Origin: Phycisphaerales bacterium
Lineage (GTDB): Bacteria; Planctomycetota; Phycisphaerae; Phycisphaerales; UBA1924
Assembly: GCA_025453375.1 (NCBI GenBank)
Contig: JALOQT010000120.1
Coordinates: 1 to 7,977 of the forward strand
Length of the DNA stretch: 7,977 nucleotides
Reading direction: 5' to 3'
Positions 1 to 6,344 of this stretch are shown in pieces. Under the pieces are notes generated by a model that saw nothing but the letters and a program-made list of their open reading frames with translations, was not told the origin of the DNA and searched no databases. Position 1 is the first letter of the stretch. Each line of letters starts with the position of its first letter. The position numbers and the translations under genes are program-made.

Positions 1-1313
1 ATCAGGCTGGCCAGCGATGCACGCTGCTTCGCGCTGGAGGCCGCGCGAGCGTTGTCAGCCGCGCGTGCTGCGCGATCGCGGGCGTCGTCGGCCGTCGAGC
101 GTTCACGCTCGAAGTCATCACGAATCTGTGTCAGCGAAGACTGCAGTTCGGCATCGGCCGTCTGGCAGCCAAGGTCTCGCTGCGTGACACGCTCGCTGTG
201 CTGGCGAGTGCCGTCACGCTGCAGGGCACCGAGGCGCGACGACAGTGACTCCTGCAGCTTCGTCATCAATGCGGCAAACTCGCTGGCAGCCCGTTCCACC
301 GCTTCGCGCCGCTTCGCCCGCGCAGAAGCGATTCGAGATTCGCTTTGCTGCGTCGCGATGCGAGTTGCTGAGGTGATCAAGCCGTGGGCGGAGGCGAGCG
401 CCGCGTTGATCTCCTGCTGTTGCGACGCAACCTGTCGCCGGCGAGCACTCCGTGCCAGCAACCACACACTGATCGCGACAGCCGCGCCCATGACCACGCC
501 CACTGCGATGCACAGGGCGAGCGAACCCATGCCTCTGCTTGCCGCCAACCACCCCGCGCCGCCACCCAGCGTCGCACCGAGGCCGATCAGAGCGATCGCA
601 CCGCCCGCGCCGCTGGCTCGCTGCGTCCAGTGATCGGCGACTCGCGTGAGGCCAACTTCGGCCTTGGCGAGAGCAATCTCCGATCGAGTGACGAGGTCGT
701 CAAGCGTCACGCTTGACGCTTCAGTCGGTCCTGCGGCGCTGCTCGCATCATGCGAAGGTGTGAGTTCGAGTTCGATGGCCCCTTGCCGCAAGTGCTCAAG
801 ACGCGTGCGGAGTGCTTTGATCGTCGCACCGTCGGACTGTTCCTGCTGCTTGCTGCGGGCAATGTCGCTCTCCAGCACCGTCTCGGCAAACCACGTGGCC
901 TCCTCGCGCCGCTTGGTCAACTGCTCGCTCTCGGTGCGATAGCGATCGCGCAGATCCGCCTTGGCCTGCTCGAAGTCGCGGCTGCCCGCTGTGTCGGTTT
1001 GGTCAAACTCGCCGCGAAAGGCTGCAACACGCTGGGCATGCTGCGAGGTGAGCCGGGCATCAGCTTCGCTTCGCGAGTGCGTCAGCGTCCGCATCGTCAA
1101 GGCGTACTCACCCGCAGCGGCTTCGATGGCCTGGGCGTGCGTCGCGTCCGCCGCCGCGAGCGACGCTGCGATCACTGGAATCTCAGACTTGAGGCGAGCG
1201 ATCGCCCCGGCAAGCCGCACGCGGATCGGCCCGCCGCCCGATGCGTGGTGCGAAGCGGCTGGCCGCTCGGTGTTGCCGTTGCTGTCTCGTCGCTGCCCGG
1301 TCGCGGTGCTCAT
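1..1313 (-). CDS. Membrane coiled-coil protein, N-terminal 437 residues; probable FtsK/SpoIIIE-type ATPase of a WXG100 locus (cut by left edge)
   Basis: The frame is open without a stop from the ATG at 1313 to base 1. The visible part has a polar start (about 1-30), a long Ala/Arg/Glu/Gln-rich coiled coil (about 35-180, including RYRTESEQLTKRREE and WFAETVLESD), a short linker, two hydrophobic helices (about 236-258 and 262-287) separated by only a few residues, and a second coiled coil (about 293-437) still running at the edge. This predicts a membrane hairpin with both coiled coils in the cytoplasm. The start is supported by AGGAGG at 1324-1329, and the ATG overlaps the upstream stop (ATGA). 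From memory, planctomycete proteins with this layout next to WXG100-like genes continue into FtsK/SpoIIIE motor domains, which would make this the EccC-like export ATPase. No Walker motif lies inside the window, so that identity is inference. A structural coiled-coil protein without ATPase is the alternative. The reading frame itself is very secure. Confidence 0.82.
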   Translation of the reverse strand, partial: MSTATGQRRDSNGNTERPAASHHASGGGPIRVRLAGAIARLKSEIPVIAASLAAADATHAQAIEAAAGEYALTMRTLTHSRSEADARLTSQHAQRVAAFRGEFDQTDTAGSRDFEQAKADLRDRYRTESEQLTKRREEATWFAETVLESDIARSKQQEQSDGATIKALRTRLEHLRQGAIELELTPSHDASSAAGPTEASSVTLDDLVTRSEIALAKAEVGLTRVADHWTQRASGAGGAIALIGLGATLGGGAGWLAASRGMGSLALCIAVGVVMGAAVAISVWLLARSARRRQVASQQQEINAALASAHGLITSATRIATQQSESRIASARAKRREAVERAASEFAALMTKLQESLSSRLGALQRDGTRQHSERVTQRDLGCQTADAELQSSLTQIRDDFERERSTADDARDRAARAADNARAASSAKQRASLASL

Positions 1314-1555
1314 GCCGGTTCGTCCTCCTGTGCGTCCTCACGAAGATCGCGCTGTGCGGCGGTGAGCGTCTCCTCAAACTCGCCCATAGCCAGCATGGTC
1401 TGCCGGACGCGGCTCTCCAGCGGCTCGATCACATCCGCCATGAATCGAGACGCCGCTTCATCGCTCCACTGCTCTCGAGCACGTTGACAAGCGACGAGCA
1501 GCACGCGATGGGCATCCTTCAGACGAGCCTGTGCCGAGGTGGTGTTGACGCTCAT
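1310..1555 (-). CDS. Small WXG100-like helical-hairpin protein (81 aa, W-x-D variant)
   Basis: An 81-residue acidic, all-helical protein without a signal peptide or membrane segment. Residues 8-28 form one amphipathic helix, followed by the turn EQWSDEAASRF (W30, D32, F38) and a second long helix to about residue 72, with an acidic tail. The W-x-D-x5-F turn between two helices matches the WXG100 (ESAT-6-like) layout and the turn of the 90-residue protein at 2086-2358, but Asp replaces the Gly of W-x-G. Known WXG100 proteins are dimeric substrates or partners of type VII secretion; applying that role here is inference. AGGAGG at 1563-1568 lies 7 bases before the ATG. The gene overlaps its upstream neighbour by ATGA and its downstream neighbour by ATGA, so translation is coupled. 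It could also be an accessory subunit that binds the membrane protein encoded just downstream rather than an exported protein. Confidence 0.82.
   Translation of the reverse strand: MSVNTTSAQARLKDAHRVLLVACQRAREQWSDEAASRFMADVIEPLESRVRQTMLAMGEFEETLTAAQRDLREDAQEDEPA
1324..1329 (-). promoter_or_regulatory. Ribosome binding site (AGGAGG) for the membrane coiled-coil gene
   Basis: AGGAGG on the minus strand lies 10 bases before the ATG at 1313 and inside the end of the 81-residue gene. It fixes the start at the ATGA overlap and shows that this cistron can initiate independently as well as by coupling. Confidence 0.7.
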
Positions 1556-2076
1556 GGTGCGCCCTCCTGCGGTGAGACGTTGGCGTCAATCGGCGGCGTG
1601 ACTCTGGCCTGCCGATACGCCTCCAATGCGTCGAGCATCGCATCCAGCCGGGCGACAGCCATTGGCAACGCATGCCCGGCTGTCTCGCTCATCGGTGCGA
1701 CACTGGCCTTGTAGTTGATGAATGCCTGTTCCAGTTCATCGCGCCAGCGCAGCACGCGGCGGAGCCGCTGCTCCGCCTGCTCGATCCGCCGCGATGCACG
1801 CTCGACGGCCTTCCGCTGTTCAATGCACGTCGGCGCGTCACTGCTGAAGGTGACTTGACGCCGGGCCAGTTCGGTCTTGGCGGCTTGTAACTCATCGCGC
1901 CGTTTGCGGACGATCTGCTGCCACCGAGGCACGCCGCGCGTGCGGAGATCAAGCATCAGCCGCTGTGCATCGGCGTCGACCTCCATCAGGCACAGATGGG
2001 CCTGCTCGGCAAAGGCGATAAGCGCCGCCCGCACCGCGGCAATCGCTTCGACGTTATGGACTCGTGCCTGGGCCAT
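1552..2076 (-). CDS. Coiled-coil protein of the WXG100-like operon (174 aa), function unknown
   Basis: A 174-residue soluble helical protein with no signal peptide and no membrane span. Residues 7-45 form an amphipathic helix. A Trp-containing segment (VPRWQQIVRKRRDEL, W52) follows and leads into a charged coiled coil (about 55-115), with a small loop near the Cys at 84. W111 sits in RVLRWRDELEQAF, and a final helix spans about 139-157 before a Pro/Asn-rich tail. I recall similar proteins between WXG100-like genes and FtsK-like genes in planctomycetes, but know no assigned function. The start is the ATG 9 bases after the TAG of the WXG100-like gene. No Shine-Dalgarno sequence is visible there, so translation probably depends on ribosomes arriving from the upstream gene. 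The 3' end overlaps the next ATG (ATGA). A chaperone, adaptor or third structural partner is plausible but unproven. Confidence 0.8.
   Translation of the reverse strand: MAQARVHNVEAIAAVRAALIAFAEQAHLCLMEVDADAQRLMLDLRTRGVPRWQQIVRKRRDELQAAKTELARRQVTFSSDAPTCIEQRKAVERASRRIEQAEQRLRRVLRWRDELEQAFINYKASVAPMSETAGHALPMAVARLDAMLDALEAYRQARVTPPIDANVSPQEGAP
1563..1568 (-). promoter_or_regulatory. Ribosome binding site (AGGAGG) for the 81-aa WXG100-like gene
   Basis: AGGAGG on the minus strand lies 7 bases before the ATG at 1555 and inside the 3' end of the 174-residue gene. It supports the overlapping start over any internal alternative. Confidence 0.75.
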
Positions 2077-2085
2077 CGGGTGCGA

Positions 2086-2358
2086 CTATCGCTGATTGAG
2101 ATACTCCTCGATCTTCTCAGCCTTGCGCAGCAGCAGCGGCACCTGTCCGTCGGCCGCCTCGTTGAACCGGGCGATCGCCCGCATCACGGCTTCGAACTCC
2201 GCAGCGAACTTGGCATGCTCCTGATCGCGCCACGTCTCGCCGAGCTGGCCCATCATCGCCGTCAACTGCGTGCTCTGCTGCGATAGGCCGGTGGTGAACC
2301 GCTTGAGTGCCTGCGCAAACCGGCGGAGTTCTTCAGGATCGACAATCGCTTTGGCCAT
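2086..2358 (-). CDS. WXG100 family (ESAT-6-like) protein, W-x-D variant (90 aa)
   Basis: Ninety residues, close to the family's usual 100, with no signal peptide. Helix 1 covers about 7-38 (PEELRRFAQALKRFTTGL and following). The turn LGETWRDQEHAKF (W43, D45, F51) follows, then helix 2 (about 50-86) with conserved-looking hydrophobic spacing, ending in RKAEKIEEYLNQR. This is the two-helix hairpin of WXG100 proteins, which form dimers and are recognised and exported by type VII secretion ATPases. The classical Gly of W-x-G is Asp here. The C-terminal RKAExIEEYL pattern may act like the helical export signal of the family, but that is inference. It is the first gene of the left operon. The start is set by GGAGG at 2365-2369, six bases before the ATG. 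It lies 78 bases downstream of the histidine kinase on the same strand, so it could have its own promoter or be co-transcribed. Confidence 0.88.
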   Translation of the reverse strand: MAKAIVDPEELRRFAQALKRFTTGLSQQSTQLTAMMGQLGETWRDQEHAKFAAEFEAVMRAIARFNEAADGQVPLLLRKAEKIEEYLNQR

Positions 2359-2364
2359 AGGTGT

Positions 2365-2369
2365 CCTCC
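2365..2369 (-). promoter_or_regulatory. Ribosome binding site (GGAGG) for the first WXG100-like gene
   Basis: GGAGG on the minus strand is six bases from the ATG at 2358. The kinase, DUF4230 and intact dockerin genes in this window show no clear Shine-Dalgarno sequence, whereas three of the four genes of this operon do. Confidence 0.8.
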
Positions 2370-2436
2370 GACGGTGGATCGATTGTGCTGATCAACAGCG
2401 CCTCGTCGCACGCTGCGAGCGCGTGATTTGTGGTGT

Positions 2437-4326
2437 TCACAACGGAAACTCATTCGACGATTTGCTGGCTGCCAGTGCCCCGCGCAGGGCCAGTTCCAGT
2501 TTGTTCTCGCTCGTTCGCGTCGCATCGAGCCGCGCCGGCAGGATGACGCTGAACATGCTGCCTTGCCCGAGCGTGCTCTGCACCATCACTTCCCCTTGCA
2601 GCAAGGTCGTCAGTTCCTTGACGATTGAAAGCCCCAGCCCCGTGCCGGCGTGCTTGCGACCATGCCCCGCATCGAGCTGCGTGAATTTCTCGAAGATCCG
2701 CTGCTGATCCTCCGGCGCGATGCCCGGCCCAGTGTCAAGCACGCTTATCCGTACGCGGTCCATCGCTTCCGGATCCGTGGAAGACGATGTCGATGCATCA
2801 ATCGCACTCTCGCCCGCGCTGATCGCCCCCCCGCGCGGCGGCAGATGCTCCGCCCGCACCACCACCAGCGCCTGGCGACTGAGCTGGTCCGCCGCTTCGG
2901 GGTTCATCTGCGCCATCCGGGCCTCGCGCGCGTCGGCTGCGTCAGCGGTGAACTTGATGGCGTTGCTGACAAGGTTGTACAAGATCTGCTGCAGCTTGCG
3001 GCCATCGGTGCTGATCGGGCCGAGTTCGTCCAGCCCCGTGCCGATGATCTCCAGCCGCACTTCGACTGCCCGCTTGTCGGCCACGGGCTTCATCATCATC
3101 AGCATCGTCTCGCACGCCTCGCGCACGACGACGGGGCCGACAGTCAGCTGCACCTTCCCGGCTTCGACGCGGGCCATCTCCAGCAGGCCGTTGATCAGTT
3201 CCAGCAGTGCCCGCCCGGCGCTGTTGATGTTATCGATGTATCGCCTGCGCTTGACCAGCCGCGAGCTGTCATCCCCCGCCTCGGCCTCGCGCGTTGCCTG
3301 CTCGTCGAGCAGTTCAGCAAAGCCGATGATGCTGTTCAGCGGCGTACGCAGTTCGTGCGTCACGCTGGCGAGAAACTCACCCTTGAGCCGTGCCGCATCG
3401 GCCAGGCCTGCGTTTCGCTGTTCCAGTTCGGTGAGCTTGTCATCCAGCGTCGCGTTGAGCGTGCGCCACTGCTGCTCGCTGGTCTGCAGGCTGATGAGCA
3501 TCTCGTTGAAGCTATCGGCGAGGTCTTCATACTCATCGCCGGTGTGGATCGTTGATCGCACATCCAGCCGCCCGCTGCGAACCTGGTCAGCCGTCGCACG
3601 AAGCTCGCGCACGGGCGCGAGGATGATGCGATTGGTGATGAGGTAGAACGCCAGCACCGCCAGCCCGAGGGCCACCAGCCCCGCCGCCAGCAGCAGGCCG
3701 GTGCTGATGAGCATCGACTGCGCCGCGGCGATGCTGTCGCGCCGCAGCACCAGCATCGCCAGCAGTTCCGGCTGCGCATCGGCGCTGCGCACCGGCACCG
3801 CCAGGCAATATCGGCGCACGCCCAGGCCCCACTGGTTGATCCACGCCTCCCGCGCCTGCGGCGTGGCCGCCAGTTCGTCCCAAGCCTCACGCACCATCGG
3901 GTCATTGGCCAGGCCAGCCGTCGAGCTGACGTCCGCCGTGCTGCGTCCGTTTGCAGCGCCTGCTGCCGATGGCAGTGGGGGGGATGGAGGCGCTGCGGCT
4001 CCCGGCGTCGCGCCCGGTTGGCCTGAGGCCGCCATCGTCGCCATCTGCTCGCGACCGATCACCACCATGATGACATCGTCGACCACCAGCCGCTCACCCG
4101 GCTGCGGCGTACCGGCGTGCGTCTGACCGCTGCGGCCCGTATCCGGCGCGCGACGGAGCCCCGCCTCCCACGTCGCGATCATCTGCCGGGCCAGCAACCG
4201 TTCAGACTCATCAACCAGCCGATTCAGCCGCACCCACGGCACCGCCAGCGCCGCGATGATGATGACCACCACCGCCGCACCAAACAGCAGCAGACACTTG
4301 TTGGCAAGCGAGACGTTCCGCAGCAC
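2437..4326 (-). CDS. Membrane-bound sensor histidine kinase (HAMP, HisKA, HATPase_c)
   Basis: Two-component sensor kinase, 629 residues when counted from the GTG at 4326. TM1 is at about 12-32. An extracytoplasmic sensor region of about 170 residues follows, with a Pro/Ala/Gly-rich linker near 97-136; I do not recognise the domain. TM2 (205-230), a HAMP linker (231-284) and a short coiled coil come next. The HisKA domain carries the H-box SVTHELRTPLN with phosphoacceptor His324. The ATPase domain has the N-box (N451, N455 in YNLVSNAIKF), the G1 box DTGPGI (D531) and the G2 box GTGLGL (561-566), so it looks catalytically complete. About 76 residues separate the N-box Asn from the G1 Asp, leaving a Ser/Ala/Asp-rich insert of roughly 45 residues beyond the usual spacing. 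No receiver domain or response regulator is visible. The start is uncertain: a TTG at 4368 directly follows a stop and would add 14 residues, and neither start has a Shine-Dalgarno sequence. The GTG gives the more usual short tail before TM1. The ligand is unknown. Confidence 0.93.
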   Translation of the reverse strand: MLRNVSLANKCLLLFGAAVVVIIIAALAVPWVRLNRLVDESERLLARQMIATWEAGLRRAPDTGRSGQTHAGTPQPGERLVVDDVIMVVIGREQMATMAASGQPGATPGAAAPPSPPLPSAAGAANGRSTADVSSTAGLANDPMVREAWDELAATPQAREAWINQWGLGVRRYCLAVPVRSADAQPELLAMLVLRRDSIAAAQSMLISTGLLLAAGLVALGLAVLAFYLITNRIILAPVRELRATADQVRSGRLDVRSTIHTGDEYEDLADSFNEMLISLQTSEQQWRTLNATLDDKLTELEQRNAGLADAARLKGEFLASVTHELRTPLNSIIGFAELLDEQATREAEAGDDSSRLVKRRRYIDNINSAGRALLELINGLLEMARVEAGKVQLTVGPVVVREACETMLMMMKPVADKRAVEVRLEIIGTGLDELGPISTDGRKLQQILYNLVSNAIKFTADAADAREARMAQMNPEAADQLSRQALVVVRAEHLPPRGGAISAGESAIDASTSSSTDPEAMDRVRISVLDTGPGIAPEDQQRIFEKFTQLDAGHGRKHAGTGLGLSIVKELTTLLQGEVMVQSTLGQGSMFSVILPARLDATRTSENKLELALRGALAASKSSNEFPL

Positions 4327-4409
4327 GAGAACAGGATAGGAACCGCCCTGCCTGCACCTCGGCGGCAATCACGACGATGCCGGGCCGCTCTGCATTCACG
4401 CCGCCCCGC

Positions 4410-5028
4410 TCAGCACCCTTGAAAGTACCGCCCGAGGAACACGATGATGTCATCGGCCGTGAGCTGCCCATCCGGTGCAGGAGCCTGGTTCGCGCCGGCA
4501 ACATCTGCGGCTAGGTCGCTCGCAAAGTACAACCCGAGATAGCGGATGATGTCATCAGCCGTCAGGACGCCATCGATGCACGTCGACTGATTCGGCCCGG
4601 CGATATCTGCCGACCCGCACGCCGTGACGAGCCCGAAGGCCACCTCGGCCAGCCCCGTAAATGGCCCAGCGTTGTTGTTCGCCGTCGCGTTGATGACAAA
4701 CACCGCGCTGCGGACGCCGGCTGTTTCCGGGAAACAGAAAGCCTGCGCCGAAGCGATGCCGGTCGAACTGGGCACATTCTCCAGCACACGCAGCGTGCCA
4801 CCCGCGGCGTCACGGAGCGTCAGTGTGAAGTTCGTCACGCCGTACCACGAGTTGGAAGCGATGTTCGATCGTGTTGCCAATGTCGTATAACGCGCTGAAC
4901 TCGCTGCTGGCCGTCGCGCCGGTTGGGCGGATGAGCACCAAGCCGCCACCGCCAAGGGCGACGCTGCCGCCCACACACATCGTCACGCCCGCCGCCACAC
5001 ACGCCCGGTTCAAGTTCGTCGACTTCAT
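4410..5028 (-). pseudogene. Broken exported protein: F5/8 type C-like remnant plus GC-type dockerin module, frame change near 4861-4866
   Basis: The N-terminal part starts at the ATG at 5028 (GAGGAG at 5035-5040) and encodes a signal-peptide-like segment (ACVAAGVTMCVGGSVALGGG), then TGATASSEFSALYDIGNTI, the typical opening of planctomycete F5/8 type C-like (galactose-binding) domains. The rest of the domain lies in another frame: WYGVTNFTLTLRDAAGG, a Gly-Val-Arg strand and GPFTGLAEVAFG, followed by two EF-hand-like repeats with LTADDII cores ending in RYFQGC and TGA. Joining them needs skipping one base or an equivalent shift near 4861-4866. Only about ten residues separate GNTI from YGVTNF, where I would expect several tens in the family, so a deletion with frame change is more likely than a simple sequencing error. 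Without the shift, the first frame ends near 4810 and the second has no plausible start. The intact protein would probably have been a secreted or surface-attached adhesive or carbohydrate-binding protein. Confidence 0.75.
4432..4451 (-). repeat. Inverted copy of the dockerin core (20 bases, matches 7332-7351)
   Basis: An exact 20-base match on the opposite strand to the first dockerin repeat of the intact gene, encoding DIIVFLG in both. The two genes therefore share sequence at the DNA level and are inverted relative to each other. Confidence 0.85.
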
Positions 5029-5034
5029 CGTCAT

Positions 5035-5040
5035 CTCCTC
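5035..5040 (-). promoter_or_regulatory. Ribosome binding site (GAGGAG) of the broken dockerin gene
   Basis: GAGGAG on the minus strand touches the ATG at 5034 and stands six bases before the in-frame ATG at 5028, which favours 5028 as the true start. Its survival suggests that the disruption of the gene is recent. Confidence 0.65.
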
Positions 5041-5360
5041 AAGGTCAATCCACACGCCCCGACCAGCACAATAGCGTCAGATGCCCTCAAGATGGGCCAA
5101 GATTGCAGCTTTCTGGTGCTGGAGAACCCTGAATCGTCGGGCTCAAGGGAGCGGAAGTTGGGCATTGGCGATGGGTGACATCCAGCCTCCGGCCCGACGG
5201 CGCGCCGGACGCTGCGCGAGTGCATCCACGTTCAAACCGGGAACGTCGCTGGCGACTTGCGTTTTCGATGACCGGAGACGAGGCTCCCGCCAGGCAAACA
5301 CCTCGGCCCCCTCCGACCAGCCGGTTTCTCGTTCCACCCTCCACCTTCAGCCTGCCACCA
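5041..5360 (-). other. Gene-free stretch between the DUF4230 gene and the broken dockerin gene
   Basis: About 320 bases with no frame on either strand that reads like protein. Open frames here are Arg/Pro-rich or extend from shadows of the DUF4230 gene. It presumably holds the 3' untranslated part of the DUF4230 gene and the promoter of the broken gene, but I could not pick a convincing -35/-10 pair or a hairpin with a T tract. The only self-complementary item is a 10-base palindrome at 5198-5207, which has no loop and is no terminator. Confidence 0.5.
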
Positions 5361-6077
5361 TCACTCCCCCACCCGCCACTCGATCCGCACGCGCCACCCC
5401 GCCAGTTCGAAGATACTGCCGACCAGACGTTCGGCGCTCAGCCGCGCGAGGCTGACAAACTGTTCGTCCCGCGCCGCCCGCACCACGGCCAGTTGCATCT
5501 GCCCGCGGCTGGTCTGCTCAAACACTTCGCGCGAGCCGGCCATCCCGATCGTCCACCAACCGATGCCCGTGTTTTCCAGCGTCACCAGGCGCGTCCGCTG
5601 TTCATCCAGCCGTGGCGAGCGAAGTTCCGGCTGTGGCAGGCTGATCGACACCACCTTCGCCCCTTCGTCGCGCTCGATCATCTTCGCCCGGCTGAAATCC
5701 ACCACATAATCCGCACTGCCCCGCACGATCCACGTTCCCTTGCGAAACGCCGCCTCCGCTTCCATCTCGCTGACGACCTGCACACTCTGCACCGTCAGCA
5801 GATTCAGCGATTGAACCTGATTAATCGTCGGCCCCTGCACAACGAACCGCTCCGTCGGCGTCGTCGCCCCGCGCAGACCCTTCAGCATCCCAGCACCGAT
5901 CGCCCCCGTGGCCAACATCCACATCGCCAATCCCGCCAACACCAAGACCCCCACCCCCAGCACCAGCACCGTCAGCGGCCAGAGCCGACTGCCTCGAGCC
6001 TTCCCCGAACGCCTGCCGACTTCCGCGGCACCCTCTGCCGCCGCCAGCTCGTCACGTGTTGGGCCAGGGCCTGACAT
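5361..6077 (-). CDS. Single-pass membrane protein with DUF4230 domain (238 aa)
   Basis: A short charged cytoplasmic N-terminus (1-31) precedes one hydrophobic helix (about 33-56, PLTVLVLGVGVLVLAGLAMW). The outer domain of about 150 residues fits DUF4230 as I know it. It has a leading strand after a Leu-rich linker (SLNLLTVQSVQVVSEME), a WIVRGSADYVVDFSRAKMI strand pair, the hallmark VSISLPQPEL segment (143-152), a helical stretch rich in Ala and Gln (about 185-220), and the closing LAGWRVRIEW strand. Function is unknown for the family, and I know no catalytic residues. The start is the ATG at 6077. It lacks a visible Shine-Dalgarno sequence but gives a normal membrane-anchor topology. The gene is divergent from the intact dockerin gene across 267 bases and heads the minus-strand group, separated from the next gene by the gene-free stretch. 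Confidence 0.85.
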   Translation of the reverse strand: MSGPGPTRDELAAAEGAAEVGRRSGKARGSRLWPLTVLVLGVGVLVLAGLAMWMLATGAIGAGMLKGLRGATTPTERFVVQGPTINQVQSLNLLTVQSVQVVSEMEAEAAFRKGTWIVRGSADYVVDFSRAKMIERDEGAKVVSISLPQPELRSPRLDEQRTRLVTLENTGIGWWTIGMAGSREVFEQTSRGQMQLAVVRAARDEQFVSLARLSAERLVGSIFELAGWRVRIEWRVGE

Positions 6078-6121
6078 CGCGTGAGGATATCGACGAAACC
6101 ACCCAATCTACCAGAATCCCC

Positions 6122-6149
6122 TTGACGGCGTAGCATGCTGCGGTAATCT
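6122..6149 (+). promoter_or_regulatory. Possible sigma70-type promoter for the intact dockerin gene
   Basis: TTGACG at 6122-6127 is followed after 16 bases by TAATCT at 6144-6149. The -35 box is good (5 of 6 to TTGACA) but the -10 box is weak (3 of 6). The 8-base palindrome AGCATGCT at 6132-6139 sits between the two boxes. It is the best candidate in the divergent region 6078-6344, but it would leave an untranslated leader of nearly 190 bases. This is a weak call. Confidence 0.25.
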
Positions 6150-6344
6150 GGGGATAGGTTCAGACGTCAGGCGTGCGGCGTCAGACCGCGGCGAATCGGG
6201 CCTGACCACACGCCAAGCGGGATGCGCGCCGCTGGCATTCGACGTCCCAACAGGCCCCGGCTCCCGACGCTCAGCCGCCCTTCACGTTGCCGTTCCGCCG
6301 TCTCAACTCTCAAGTCATTCCCCACCCTCCAGCCCACGCCTCCC

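Noticed and set aside
52..1714. Several plus-strand open frames opposite the left operon
   Set aside because: The minus strand has a continuous frame from 1313 to the edge plus overlapping genes with ribosome sites. The plus frames are Ser/Arg/Ala-rich shadows.
2407..2425. Small inverted repeat between the kinase and the WXG-like gene (CACGC/GCGTG)
   Set aside because: Only five paired bases with a seven-base loop and no T tract. Not convincing as a terminator or operator.
2650..3646. Long plus-strand open frames of about 300 codons opposite the kinase
   Set aside because: They are antisense shadows of the kinase, which has all its catalytic boxes on the minus strand. Their composition is Arg/Ser/His-rich with no recognisable domain.
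4327..4368. TTG start for the kinase at 4368
   Set aside because: It is possible, but it has no ribosome site and would add a Pro/Arg/Gly-rich tail. The GTG at 4326 gives a more usual N-terminus. The choice is uncertain and noted in the feature.
5175..6074. 299-codon plus-strand open frame
   Set aside because: Antisense to the DUF4230 gene. It is rich in Pro, Arg, His and Gln without a signal or domain pattern.
6222..6344. In-frame N-terminal extension of the intact dockerin protein
   Set aside because: The 41 codons are Arg/Pro-rich and would bury the clear signal peptide that begins at 6345.
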